64,000 bases of DNA from Narthecium ossifragum. Taxonomy: Eukaryota; Streptophyta; Magnoliopsida; Dioscoreales; Nartheciaceae. The stretch is taken from contig OY986970.1 of assembly GCA_963920575.1 (NCBI GenBank), positions 2,374,959 through 2,438,958 on the forward strand, read 5' to 3'. The position numbers and the translations under genes were made by a program. Positions 32,570 to 44,995 of the stretch are shown piece by piece (within the stretch, counting starts at the first letter, position 1; every line of letters begins with the position of its first letter). The notes under the pieces were generated by a model. It was not told where the DNA came from. It did not search any database and saw only the letters and a list, made by a program, of their open reading frames with translations.

Positions 32570-35463
32570 CACCAGGGATCGATCTACTATAACAGAAGTT
32601 GTCTTCAAGAGTATGCAATTTTACCATCTTCTGATCTCTGTAGCCGGCCTCTCCCTCCTCCTCTTATAAGTTCATGAGGTTTTTATGGGAAGAGCTTCTC
32701 CTGCAATTAGACCAGTACTCTTCTACGAGCTTCGACAAGTAGGTTGTCTTTTCTTGCATCAGCTTCTCAGGCTTGTCATATTCCACAAGTTTCCCTGCAA
32801 ATATATATATATGGAGAGAGAGAGAGCATAAGACGTTCTAATTGAATTCAAAATTTGTATATCAAGCATGTAAGTTTGAGATGAACAAATGGAGAATTTA
32901 AATGATCATCAATACCATAAGATAGGACCATGACCATATCACTGTCTGTAACAGTGGGAATTCTGTGAGCAATGGTGACGACTGTGCAGCTAGAGAACTC
33001 CTTCCTGATAACCCTCTGCAGGACAGCATCGGTCACAGAGTCGATCGATGCAGTTGCTTCATCCAGGACCAGAACCTTGTTCTTTCGGAGGAGAACTCGC
33101 CCGAGGCAGAAGAGTTGCCGCTGCCCGGCACTCCAGTTTTCTCCATCATCACTCACTATTTTTTTTTTTTTTAGTTAGAAGAAATTAGAAGATCAGATCA
33201 GTTTTTTCTGTGAAACTGATGACTTTAAGAAATCATCATGTTCTTGTGAATGGAAGAAAGGATCTAACTAATTACCAGATGAGTCGAGAAGTGCTGGCAT
33301 ACTTCTTATGGTAGCCTTCAGTTGGCACTTCTCTAAAGCCTATAAGAATGCCTTAAGAGTTTACTAAAGATAACAATCAATACAGGAAAATGAAGAATAT
33401 TGTGTTTATGCCACTATGGATGTATTCAACAATCTGAATTTTGAGATGGATTTGTTCCTTAAGTGATTCATGAAACAGCATGTAATCTAATTTCTAGTGG
33501 TGGAAATGAAGAAGAAAATTTTACTGACCTCCCATATCTCATGGTCAGAGTGAAGGCCTAGAGGATCCAAGTTACTTCGCACAGTGCCCCTGAAGAGTGT
33601 TGCTTCTTGAGGAATTATGCTGAGCTTCATCCTGAGATCCTTCAGACCAATGGAGCAAATATCAAGACCATCAATAAGAATTTTGCCTACCGCCGGCTCT
33701 ACCAGACGAAACAAAGCACTAATGAGCGTGGTCTTCCCACTTCCTGTCCGGCCAACAACACCAACTTTGTTTCCTGCTTCAATACTGCAAGTGATTCCCT
33801 TGAGAACAAATGGAGCCCTTGAGAACAAATGGAGCCGCCGGACGATACCTTATCTGATCAACCAAGAAAACCAAAAGGACATTGCAATCAATTTCAATGT
33901 GAGAAACTGAAACTGCATGCAGATCATCGATAAAGCATATATAGTCTTATATATTTACTTTCAAATCTATAAAATCTATTCTTCCTTCTTGAGGCCATGA
34001 AGGTGGTGGTCTTCTTTCGTCCATGATTGCAGGAGGCTCTGATGGAATATGCATGAATTGTTTGATACGCTCCACAGATATGATATAGTTTTCCAAGCAG
34101 GAATACCAACGAGTAAAAAACACCTGGGCGGATGACAAGAACACCCTGTTACTTCTCCTTGATTTATCCATGCTTTGAAGATCCCATTCTTTGGAAAATC
34201 TTTCATAAGCTAAAAGTGCACTATCTTCTCTGTCTAAAGGAGGGATGTCATCGAGGTCCAATGCTCTTGAATAACCCAATTTAAGGAGAGGATTTAACCA
34301 AGAAAATGTCAATCGACTGAAGAGGCTAGCATTTTGCAGCCCTACATTCTTTTCTCTTTTCTCGAGCAACAAAGGTTCAGATATTTCATTGTTTGGACTA
34401 TTGTTGTGCAGCCATCTGAAAGTAGTGTAAAGAAGCAACAAGCTTGCAGGCCATGCTAACATATCAAGGAGTTGAAGGGTATGGTTTTGTAGCAAAATTC
34501 TGGCATTCAGTATAGAGATGAGAACTGAGAAAGAGGCCCACCAGACTGGAACTATACTTCCTAGAAAGGTTTTTGGTTGGATGTTCAAGGAAACTGCCAG
34601 AGCTATCCAAACCAATCCTCTAATGAAGACGACAAGCGATTCCAACCAGATAGAGCTGTGATGGCCATTAAACAGGGCCCATACACCAGCAGTGAAGTAT
34701 GCAATGCTGGTTGCCACACAACAGACTGAAACAATTGCAATATCCCAGCTCTTGATTCTATTCTGATAACCATAGTGTCTTTTGAAAGCAGATATAAGTA
34801 AACCCAGGATGTAAACAACAAGGAAAAGAACATTTAGAGCATCTATCAAACTTCTTTGAGCGCATGAAGATCCCAAATCAAATGCTTCCCGACAAATCCA
34901 ACCGAACCATCCTGCATGCCATTAAATACAAGATGATCCAACCATCATAGGCTACGTGAGAAAAACATGATCTCAAGTATCATATAATACAAGCTCTAAA
35001 CATGCAGGCAAAACATTTGACAAAAAATTAAGGGGAAAAATAATAAGAGGGTTTCAAGAAGAGGCTACCATCATGCAAACTCTGGAGGGAAGCCATGAAA
35101 CAAGAGAACCGTGGCTCTGTTTGCTAGTTAGCTAAAAAGGCACATAGCAAAGATGACCATATACAAATCAAGAAGGTGATGGTGAAGAAAGAATCATGTG
35201 CCTTGGAGAAATGTGGAGGCCACTGTCTGGTCTGGACTCTGGAAGACTAATTAATTTAAGATGAGAACGAATAGTCTCTCTCTTGCTTGGGAGCCAGTAC
35301 TGCTGTTTTATTTATTTATTTCAATGTCCATGTTCCACTTCTCTCCATTCGTGCTCAATTTGTTCCTAGTAAAAAATAATAGTGGTTGCGTAAAAAAAAT
35401 CACTAGTATGCGAGTGACTCCCTCGTTGACGTCAGTATGATTGCAGGTAAGATGCGAGGGGTT
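32570..35463 (-). repeat. Left arm of inverted ABCC duplication
   Basis: This is the reverse complement of 38757-44840 apart from a 3.2 kb internal deletion and small indels. Similarity covers promoter-like upstream sequence, introns and downstream flank, so this is a DNA-level duplication rather than retrotransposition. At the outer ends, ACTTCTGTTATA-type sequence pairs with 44810-44821, and CGCATCTTACCTGCAATC pairs with 38765-38782. Confidence 0.9.
32670..35096 (-). pseudogene. ABCC8-like transporter pseudogene with internal deletion
   Basis: This is a reversed partial copy of the gene at 39095-44742. Exon 1 (ATG at 35094-35096) and the first part of exon 2 (to SRRSNRVF) are kept. They are then fused in frame to the end of exon 8 ([13 protein letters not shown]) at 34137-34139. 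Everything between is deleted: both main membrane domains and NBD1. The last four exons (NBD2) remain, with Walker [10 protein letters not shown] and the WSAGQRQL signature. A 19-bp direct duplication (33797-33834) shifts the frame just before Walker A. The exon 1 donor GT seen in the intact copy has become AT, although a GT three bases further could serve. Without the frameshift it would be an odd TMD0-plus-NBD2 protein. As it stands it is dead. Confidence 0.9.
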
Positions 35464-38340
35464 TGAGAGCTACTAGGGACAAACCCCCTAGTAGCCCCAT
35501 CTTCGCCAAACACAATGGACAACTCTAACACCATTTTGGCCACCCAGTCTGCACGACTATTCTCCTCCCTGGGGACATATTGAACCATTTTGGCCACCCA
35601 GCTTCCAAAGAAACATGCTGTCGCGCCCCGACCCGCAGAGCGCACCCGGGCCGGGACCGCGAGGGGAAAAGACCTACAACTACAGCCTCAACTGGCGGAA
35701 ACAATTGAGACTAAAGAACAGCTGGCGGAAACAGCTGCCAACAAACAGAGAAAGGGCGGAAGCAAGCTAAACAACAACATCTATTATAAAAACATATAAT
35801 AGAGTACATGAATCTAGAACAACAGTTCTACAAAAGAAGAGTACAATGACAACAATCCACAAAAGAACAACACCCACAGGGGTCTCCTCGAAGACGCAAA
35901 CGAAACCATCCTGACCCTCAGACATAGTCAGGAGCTGGCGCGCTGCCACGGGACGACCGAGGGGGTAACACTGGGACAGAGCGGCCACCTGCACCTGCAA
36001 CAAACACAATCCAGGTAGGCATGAGCAACAGCTCAGCAGGGTCCCACTCTACAACTCCCACACACAAGGGTAAAGCAACCGGACGCCCTCTGATGCCAAG
36101 TACCGAGGCTTGCCAAGGATCCCACAATCCCATCAATAACCCGAAGGGTTCCTGTTCTAGGTGCGTATCTCCGATAACGCCACTGCTCAGGGGTGGACAA
36201 CTCCGACATTCCCTGACACAGGGTGGACACGACGCAACCAGTAGGACACCCTTCTCCAAGTGGGGTCTCCGCACTTGGCGGAACAACCGAAGTTAAGACT
36301 ACCATCACTCGGTACTTCAAGCAACAGAGTCAACACAGACCCAACCTACCCTAGCATGCCTAATGCACAGGAAAACAGGGCAGGATAAATATGATAAAGC
36401 TGTAAACAACCAACACAGCAAGGGCACACCTTCGGCCCATTTATACTAAACACTCCCGAGGGTCATGACTCCCCCGGTTCACCACAAAGCGGTAAGGGCA
36501 TACCGTCAGCCCATTTATTCTACACACCCCGAGAGACATCACTCTCTCGGTTCAACCACAAGGCGGTAAGCATTCATGCATGATCCATAACATGACAAGC
36601 CCCGAGGGCAAAACCGCATTTAAACGAGTAAAAACCCTCCCTCGCACTGAAGGAGATCGATCTCCTATAGCAGCGAGATCGATCTTCCTCGAGGCGGGGA
36701 GCACCAGTCCTAGTCACCCCCACGAGATCGATCTCCACCCATATGAAGATCGATCTCGTAGGTGACGTGGACGCAAACCGCACAGGCACCAGCCGCCAAG
36801 AGATCGATCTCCCTCCCAGGGAGATCGCTTTCGCTCGGGCGGGCTGGGCCACCCCGACCAAGATCGATCTCATGGGATGAGATCGATCATGATTGGGTCG
36901 CGTCGGCGGCCGGACGGCGAGGAACACCGTCGGAAACCGCCACCATACCTCACCAAACTAGGTGAGCTGGTAGATCTCAGTGCCACGAAGCTACTCATGG
37001 CTTCCAAACCAAAAACCAACATCTATACATGGAGATCTAAGGAAAACAAATCCGGATCTCAAAACCCAAAAGCAACCGGAGTCTTAGAAGAAGAACCCTA
37101 CCTCCACAACGCAGCTTCGATCCACAAGACCAAGCCTAGGATCTTCCTCGCCTCGCCACGAACCCAACGAGCCTTCAAGCTCCAGGAAAGGTGGCCGGAG
37201 GAGGAAGAACGGCGAAGAAAAGCTCAGCCGGCCAAGGGGAAGAAACAGAGCTCTCGCGAGGGGGAAGAAGAAAGGAGAAGCCGGGGGAAAGGAAGGAAGA
37301 GGGAAAGGGGGGTAAGGCCGGGGGAAAGCCGGCGAAGGCGGGGAAAAGCTGGGGGAGGGGAGGGAAAGTCTTCCCTCCCCTAACAAGGGAAGCGACGGCC
37401 ACCGCGGTGGCCGTCCTTCGGATGCCACCGACAGAGACTTCCAGGCACAGAGAGATCGATTTTCAAGGCCATGGAGATCGATCTCCCTTGCTCAGAACGG
37501 CGACTACTAGGCACAGAGAGATCGATCTTCATTGCCATGGAGATCGATCTCCCTTGCCCAAAACGGCAACCTTGGGCTGAGCCACAAGCCCAAGCACAGG
37601 ACTACCAAACCAGGGTCCACCTAACCTTTCTAACAACACAAGCACCAAACAAGGTTTGTGTGTGCACACCCAGTGTGAAACGGCCACCAAGGCGCAATTT
37701 CCCAAATTGCCCTTGGGGCAAACAGCAGGCCACAAGGATGGAGGGGCAGGTCCTCACACATGCGCACTCGCGGACCAGCCGGCGCTCTCCAAGCACTCCG
37801 CCACAACTTGATTTGCTCCTCCTCCCACTGAATCCCACTTTGATGCTCTAGCATTTGGTAACACGAAGCAGTGGTTACCACCCCAGTCGAGCTCCATGTC
37901 CATCTCGGGCTCCCGACTGTTTCGTGAGGCACCAGCGAAACGTCACTGATATGCTGCACCAACTCTGGGTGAAAGTACTCCGCGAGTCCCCTCCTCTTCC
38001 ATGTGCCATCATCTTGTATAAAGCCCCCCACATGCATATCAGTTAAGCAATCCTCAGCATACATCATAAGTGGTGAGGAGATCAAAGGCCTATCACTGAA
38101 CCGCCATTCATGTATCATTCCTGCCCTGCACCTTGGTCCCGACTCCCATCTGACCTCTCTTCTCAACATCTCCGCCGCCTTACAAATGGATCTCCACAAC
38201 CCCGAGGCTGGGGTTTTATCTCGAGCACTTAGCAGCACGCCCTAAAACCTATACCTTATCTTGCACAAGGCACTCCAGATTGACTCGTTCCATCAAAGAA
38301 CATGGCCGCCAGACGCATCCTCATTGCCCACGGGCATGCA
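35464..38340 (-). mobile_element. LINE remnant (ii), split by a solo LTR
   Basis: The parts at 35464-35618 and 37759-38340 match LINE (i) in the same orientation (RNase H end: CCCCATCTTCGCCAAACACAA; zinc-binding part: GCTTCCAAAGAAACATGC). About 740 bp of the LINE between the two segments is missing. The LTR insertion falls a few bases after that deletion joint. Minus-strand frames (YFHPELVQHISDVSLVPHE and neighbours) are short and broken. Confidence 0.8.
35619..37758. mobile_element. Solo LTR, 2140 bp, Gypsy type
   Basis: It starts TGTCGCGCCCCGACCC and ends GGTCCTCACA. It is flanked by the 5-bp duplication CATGC (35614-35618 and 37759-37763), and the LINE reads continuously when the LTR is removed. 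The start and the CCTCACA end resemble the Tekay-like LTRs at 48772 and 55886, so it is a related but diverged family. No internal region, primer site or second LTR is present, as expected after LTR-LTR recombination. It contains many AGATCGATCT palindromes. ORFs in it are G/R-rich and not credible. Confidence 0.9.
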
Positions 38341-38756
38341 GAGTTATTAGTCTAAGTAGCACATTCCAACCTACCTCAAACTCACAAAATGAGTCTTGCA
38401 GGATAATTAAAACGTGACCAATGTTATTAAATGCATGATCCAGGTTCTGACAGATTTGGATCTGACAGATTTGGAAGCTCATTAAATGTTCAAATATTGA
38501 AAAAACCCAGATAACGAATCTAAATGCCAAATATAGTTGTTTATTTCAATCCACAAGTTGAGATATCGCTGTCTAACTCTTCTCAAATATTGAAAAGACC
38601 CAGATAGCGAATCTAAAGGTCCTTCTTTCAAGTTGCAGGTATGTGGATACATGTCTCAATATTACTATATATTTCCACGATGCAATCTAAACTTGCCTGT
38701 CTAATGCTAGATATTTCCACGATGCCATTTAAAGTTGCCTGTCTTCTAGCTACCCA
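38341..38756. repeat. Segment shared with 30721-31008, then unique spacer
   Basis: AGCACATTCCAACC, GCATGATCCAGGTTCTGACA and AATATAGTTGTTTATTTCAA recur from the first block up to about 38650, with small local duplications such as TCTGACAGATTTGGA. The remaining hundred bases contain a repeated GATATTTCCACGATGC motif and no gene. Confidence 0.7.
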
Positions 38757-41700
38757 AAACCCATCGCATCTTACCTGCAATCATACTGACGTCAACGAGG
38801 GAGACACTCTCATACTTTTACTAGGAACAAATTGAGTACGAATGGAGAGAAGTGGAACATGGACATTGAAATAAATAAATAAAACAGCAGTCCTGGCTCC
38901 CAAGCAAGAGAGAGACTACTCGTTCTCATCTTAAACTAATTAGTCCTCCAGACCAGACAGTGGCCTCCACATTTCTCCAAGCCACATGTAAGGTTGATTC
39001 TTTTTTCACCATCACCTTCTTGATTTGTATATAGTCATGTTTGTTATGTGCCTTTTGAGCTAACTAGCAAACAGAGCCACGGCTCTCTTGTTGCATGGCT
39101 TCCCTCCAGAGTTTGCATGGTGGTAGGCCTCTTCTTGAAACCCTCTTATTCTTTTTCCCCTTAATTTTTTTGTCAAATGTTTTGGCTGCATGTTTAGAGC
39201 TTGTATTATATGATACTTGAGAGTTGAGATCATGCTTTTCTCACGTAGCCTATGATGGTTGGATCATCTTGTATTTAATGGCATGCAGGATGGTTCGGTT
39301 GGATTTGTGGGGAAGCATTTGATTTGGGATCTTCATGCGCTCAGAGAAGTTTGATAGATGCTCTAAATGTTCTTTTCCTTGTTGTTTACATTCTGGGTTT
39401 ACTTATATCTGCTTTCAAAAGACACTATGGTTATCAGAATAGAATCAAGAGCTGGGATATTGCAATTGTTTCAGTCTGTTGTGTGGCAACCAGCATTGCA
39501 TGCTTCACTGCTGGTGTATGGGCCCTGTTTAATGGCCATCACAGCTCTATCTGGTTGGAATCGCTTGTCGTCTTCATTAGAGGATTGGTTTGGATAGCTC
39601 TGGCAGTTTCCTTGAACATCCAACCAAAAAACTTTGTAGGAAGTATAGTTCCAGTCTGGTGGGCCTCTTTCTCAGTTCTCATCTCTATACTGAATACCAG
39701 AATTTTGCTACAAAACCATACCCTTCAACTCCTTGATATGTTAGCATGGCCTGCAAGCTTGTTGCTTCTTTACACTACTTTCAGATGGCTGCACAACAAT
39801 AGTCCAAACAATGAAATATCTGAACCTTTGTTGCTCGAGAAAAGAGAAAAGAATGTAGGGCTGCAAAATGCTAGCCTCTTCAGTCGATTGACATTTTCTT
39901 GGTTAAATCCTCTCCTTAAATTGGGTTATTCAAGAACATTGGACCTCGATGACATCCCTCCTTTAGACGGAGAAGATAGTGCACTTTTAGCTTATGAAAG
40001 ATTTTCCAAAGAATGGGATCTTCAAAGCATGGATAAATCAAGGAGAAGTAACAGGGTGTTCTTTGCCTTAGCTAAGTGTTACAAGAATGAAATGCTATTG
40101 GTAGGAGTCTATGCAATGATTAAAGCAATATCTGTTTCGGCTTCACCTATACTGCTTTTCGGATTTGTGAGGTATTCATCCCAAGAGGAGGGAGATCTCT
40201 ACACGGGCATGTCCCTAGTAGGCTTGTTGATAGTTGATAAGGTTGTCGAATCTTTGTCTCAAAGACATTGGTTCTTTGATTCAAGAAGGTATGGCATGAG
40301 GATGAGATCAGCTGTTATGGCAGCTGTGTTCCAGAAACAGCTCAAACTTTCTAGCATTGGTAGGAGAAAGCATGCCACTGGGGAGATTGTGAACTACATT
40401 GCGGTCGATGCTTATAGACTTGGAAACTTTCCTTGGTGGTTCCACATGGCATGGAGTCTTCCTCTCCAGCTGTGTTTCTCAGTAGCCATACTCCTCGGAA
40501 CAATGGGTATTGGAGCCGTTCCAGGTCTAGTTCCATTACTTGTATTTGGTTTCCTCAACATGCCATTTGCCAAGTTCTTGCAAGGTTATCAAACAAATTT
40601 CATGGCCGCTCAAGATGAAAGACTGAGGGCCACATCTGCAATCTTGAACAACATGAAGGTCATCAAGCTACAATCTTGGGAAGAAAACTTCAGAAGGATG
40701 ATCCAGTCCCTCCGAGATGTTGAATTTAATTGGTTGTCAGAAATCCAGATGAAAAAAGCATACGGAGCAGCGCTATATTGGATGTCGCCGACTGTAGTAT
40801 CAGCAGTTATTTTTGCGGGAACAGCTTTGATTGGCAGTGCTCCTCTTGATGCTAGCACTGTTTTCACTGTTCTGGCAACCTTAAGAGTCATGTCAGAGCC
40901 TGTGAGAATGATTCCTGAGGTCCTCACCAACATGATTCAAGTGAAGGTGTCGTTAGATCGTATTGAGGTTTTCCTTCAAGCAGATGAGATTACTGAGGGT
41001 GCTGTGACAAGAAATTATTTGAGCAATTCAGAACTTAGTATCAGAATAAAGAGTGGAGTTTTTTGTTGGGATCCTAATTTAGCTGTCCCAACATTGAGTA
41101 ACATAAACCTGAATGTAAGCAGAGGACAAAAAATTGCCATCTGTGGACCTGTTGGTGCTGGAAAATCATCACTTTTATGTGCCATACTTTGGGAGATGCC
41201 GAAAATCTTAGGATCTGTAAGCACTTGATATTTTAAACGATCTTGATTGTTTATGTACTTATTTTATTCTATTTTGGAAAAGTACATTTGAAGCTCCTCT
41301 TGCATTTAGATTGATGTCTTTGGATCAATTGCCTATGTATCACAAACACCCTGGATCCAGAGTGGAACAGTCCGCGATAACATACTCTACGGTAAGCCAA
41401 TGTTGAAGACGAAGTATGACAGGGTAATCATATCCTGTGCACTTGATAAGGATATTGAGAATTTTGATCATGGAGATCAGACGGAGATTGGCCAGAGAGG
41501 TTTGAACATGAGTGGTGGACAGAAGCAAAGGATTCAACTTGCTAGAGCAGTCTATAATGATGCAGATACTTATCTCCTTGATGACCCTTTCAGTGCAGTG
41601 GATGCACATACAGCTGCAATCCTTTTCCATGTAAGATATGTATATACATAATGTCATATAAGCATAACAAAGTTCATAATCAAGCATTTGCACATGCCTA

Positions 41701-44700
41701 AGTTTTTTTTTATGGAAGTTATAACTTTCTGCAGGATTGTGTCATGTCTGCTCTAGCAAATAAAACAGTCATTCTTGTGACCCATCAAGTTGAATTTCTT
41801 GCAGAAGCTGATACAATTCTGGTAATGGTATTTCTATCTGATGAGAAGTTAATAAAATACATTTGGCATAAGACTTAATCTTGGCTTTGCTCCTGCAGGT
41901 TATAGAAAATGGAGAAGTCACTCAATCAGGAACATATCAGGCGCTTTTACAGTCAGGAACTGCATTCGAACAGCTTGTGAGTGCTCATCAATCATCAATC
42001 AGCAATGAATTCAGAGATCAAACTAGCAGAACTTCTGAAGAGGATCAATTAGAGCTTAGTACGCCACTGTCTACTAAGCAGAGCAGCGAGAGTGAAATTT
42101 TGATCATCGACCCTTCAACAATCCAGCTAACGGAAGATGAAGCGAAGGAGACTGGAAATGTTGGATGGAAGCCATACAAAGATTATTTCCAAACCTCCAA
42201 GGGCTATATTCTTCTTGGCTTAATTATCTTCTCCGAATTTGTTTTTACCATTCTTCAGATGTTGGCAACCTACTGGCTGGCTGTAGCTATTCAAATGGTT
42301 CAGATTGGTTCCGGCATTGTTGTCGGTGTTTATGCAGCACTTTCAATCCTCAGCTGCTTCTTTGTATATTTTAGGGGCTTGTTTGGAGCCCATCTTGGAC
42401 TCAGGGCATCAAAAGCATTCTTTTCTGGCTTGATGGATGCCGTCTTCAAGGCTCCGATGCTATTCTTTGATTCCACTCCTGTAGGAAGGATCTTGACTCG
42501 GGTAAGTAATTAGGAGCTCTACTTCAACTCATTGAGATTTCTTTGATCTGTGGAAGATGAAAAGTGTAAACTAGTTACCTGATTCAAGCAATCTGGATGA
42601 AGACTCTAGCTTCTTTAATGCAGGCATCTTCTGATATGAGTATTTTGGATTTTGATATACCATATGGTCTCCCATTTGTGCTGGCTGGTCTAACTCAAGC
42701 CATATCAATTATAGCAGTAGTGGCCACTGTTACATGGCAAGTGTTGATCGTCGCAATTCCTGTAATGATTTTGATGCCTTACATTCAGGTGAGATTCAAT
42801 TTGGTAAATAATTGCAATTTTTAGTTCTCTACTCAGTATCTGATTTGATTGTATTTTAAAGAGGTACTATCTGGCATCCGCAAGGGAGCTGGTAAGGATT
42901 AATGGAACAACAAAGGCACCTGTTATGAACTATGTTGGAGAGACAATAATTGGAGTTGTAACTATAAGAGCTTTCGCCGTGACGGAGAGGTTCATCGAAA
43001 CCAATCTGCAACTTATCGACACAGATGCAACGCTGTTCTTTCATACAATTGCTGCCATGGAATGGATTCTTTTACGAGTAGAAGCTCTCCAGACTTTGAC
43101 GATTCTTGCTTCGGCTCTCTTCCTTGTTCTTCTTCCTCCGGGAACAATTGCTCCTGGTGAGACATAGATCAAAATGTGAAAACCTCCTACAATTAATTCG
43201 TTGAGACAATATGAGCAGCTGATTGTTCTTGATGGCATTGCAGGATTCGTTGGTCTCGCGCTTTCCTATGCTTTAACCTTGTCATCCGCCCAGGTGTTTT
43301 TTACTCGTTGGTATTCCAACATGGAAAACTATATCATATCTGTGGAGCGTATCAAACAATTCATGCATATTCCATCAGAGCCTCCTGCAATCATGGACGA
43401 AAGAAGACCACCACCTTCATGGCCTCAAGAAGGAAGAATAGATTTTATAGATTTGAAAGTAAATATATAAGACTATATATGCTTTATCGATGATCTGCAT
43501 GCAGTTTCAGTTTCTCACATTGAAATTGATTGCAATGTCCTTTTGGTTTTCTTGGTTGATCAGATAAGGTATCGCCCGGCGGCTCCATTTGTTCTCAAGG
43601 GAATCACTTGCAGTATTGAAGCAGGAAACAAAGTTGGTGTTGTTGGCCGGACAGGAAGTGGGAAGACCACGCTCATTAGTGCTTTGTTTCGTCTGGTAGA
43701 GCCGGCGGTAGGCAAAATTCTTATTGATGGTCTTGATATTTGCTCCATTGGTCTGAAGGATCTCAGGATGAAGCTCAGCATAATTCCTCAAGAAGCAACA
43801 CTCTTCAGGGGCACTGTGCGAAGTAACTTGGATCCTCTAGGCCTTCACTCTGACCATGAGATATGGGAGGTCAGTAAAATTTTCTTCTTCATTTCCACCA
43901 CTAGAAATTAGATTACATGCTGTTTCATGAATCACTTAAGGAACAAATCCATCTCAAAATTCAGATTGTTGAATACATCCATAGTGGCATAAACACAATA
44001 TTCTTCATTTTCCTGTATTGATTGTTATCTTTAGTAAACTCTTAAGGCATTCTTATAGGCTTTAGAGAAGTGCCAACTGAAGGCTACGGCTACCATAAGA
44101 AGTATGCCAGCACTTCTCGACTCATCTGGTAATTAGTTAGATCCTTTCTTCCATTCACAAGAACATGATGATTTCTTAAAGTCATCAGTTTCACAGAAAA
44201 AACTGATCTAATCTTCTAATTTCTTCCAACTAAAAAAAAAAAAAATAGTGAGTGATGATGGAGAAAACTGGAGTGCCGGGCAGCGGCAACTCTTCTGCCT
44301 CGGGCGAGTTCTCCTCCGAAAGAACAAGGTTCTGGTCCTGGATGAAGCAACTGCATCGATCGACTCTGTGACCGATGCTGTCCTGCAGAGGGTTATCAGG
44401 AAGGAGTTCTCTAGCTGCACAGTCGTCACCATTGCTCACAGAATTCCCACTGTTACAGACAGTGATATGGTCATGGTCCTATCTTATGGTATTGATGATC
44501 ATTTAAATTCTCCATTTGTTCATCTCAAACTTACATGCTTGATATACAAATTTTGAATTCAATTAGAACGTCTTATGCTCTCTCTCTCTCTCCATATATA
44601 TATATTTGCAGGGAAACTTGTGGAATATGACAAGCCTGAGAAGCTGATGCAAGAAAAGACAACCTACTTGTCGAAGCTCGTAGAAGAGTACTGGTCTAAT

Positions 44701-44840
44701 TGCAGGAGAAGCTCTTCCCATAAAAACCTCATGAACTTGTAAGAGGAGGAGGGAGAGGCCGGCTACAGAGATCAGAAGATGGTAAAATTGCATACTCTTG
44801 AAGACAACTTCTGTTATAATAGTGGATCCATGGTGGTGGG
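38757..44840 (+). repeat. Right arm of inverted ABCC duplication
   Basis: This holds the complete ABCC gene and its flanks and pairs with 32570-35463 in inverted orientation. The spacer between the arms is about 3.3 kb, most of it the solo LTR. Before that LTR inserted the spacer was only about 1.15 kb. Confidence 0.9.
39095..44742 (+). CDS. ABC transporter C family member 8-like (MRP-type), full length
   Basis: Twelve exons join in frame to 1461 aa: 39095-39119, 39289-41216, 41310-41630, 41735-41821, 41899-42501, 42624-42788, 42862-43156, 43244-43458, 43564-43869, 44059-44128, 44249-44488 and 44612-44742. ABCC proteins are membrane pumps for glutathione conjugates and other organic anions, often at the vacuole. 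Layout: an N-terminal multi-span TMD0, TMD1 ([12 protein letters not shown] onward), NBD1 with Walker [10 protein letters not shown] (about residue 628), signature [10 protein letters not shown] and Walker B YLLDDP, then TMD2. NBD2 has Walker [10 protein letters not shown] (about 1240), an atypical signature NWSAGQRQL and Walker [13 protein letters not shown]. The 25-bp first exon (MASLQSLH) is inferred from ATG plus donor. Exon 10 has two extra codons (ACG GCT) absent in the pseudogene. The subfamily call rests on overall resemblance. Confidence 0.92.
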
Positions 44841-44995
44841 CTTTGATTGCATGCATGATAATTTAGTGATGATCCACTCAAGTGTCTCGAATTTTTTGCT
44901 GTTTTGGACCCCCCACAGATCAGTTTTGGCATTCTAGGGTCCGGCCACCTTGTTTTCTCGCGCATTAATGCATTATCCTTTTATGGACCCTTCAT
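44841..44995. other. Junction between ABCC downstream flank and the assembly gap
   Basis: This is unique sequence ending in the N run. A frame that seems to run from here through the gap into gag is an artefact of reading N as sense codons. Confidence 0.6.

Noticed and set aside
33947..34876. A functional 309-aa short ABCC protein
   Set aside because: It starts at a TTG, is an in-frame fusion produced by deletion, and is followed by a frameshifting duplication before NBD2.
36877..37428. Basic and Pro-rich ORFs in the solo LTR
   Set aside because: They reflect GA/CT-rich LTR composition and lie between perfect LTR ends.
39324..41228. ABCC protein starting at MGSSCAQRS
   Set aside because: Codon 39324 is TTG, not ATG. 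The frame continues upstream ([13 protein letters not shown]) to a splice acceptor at 39288, and an ATG exon fits at 39095-39119.
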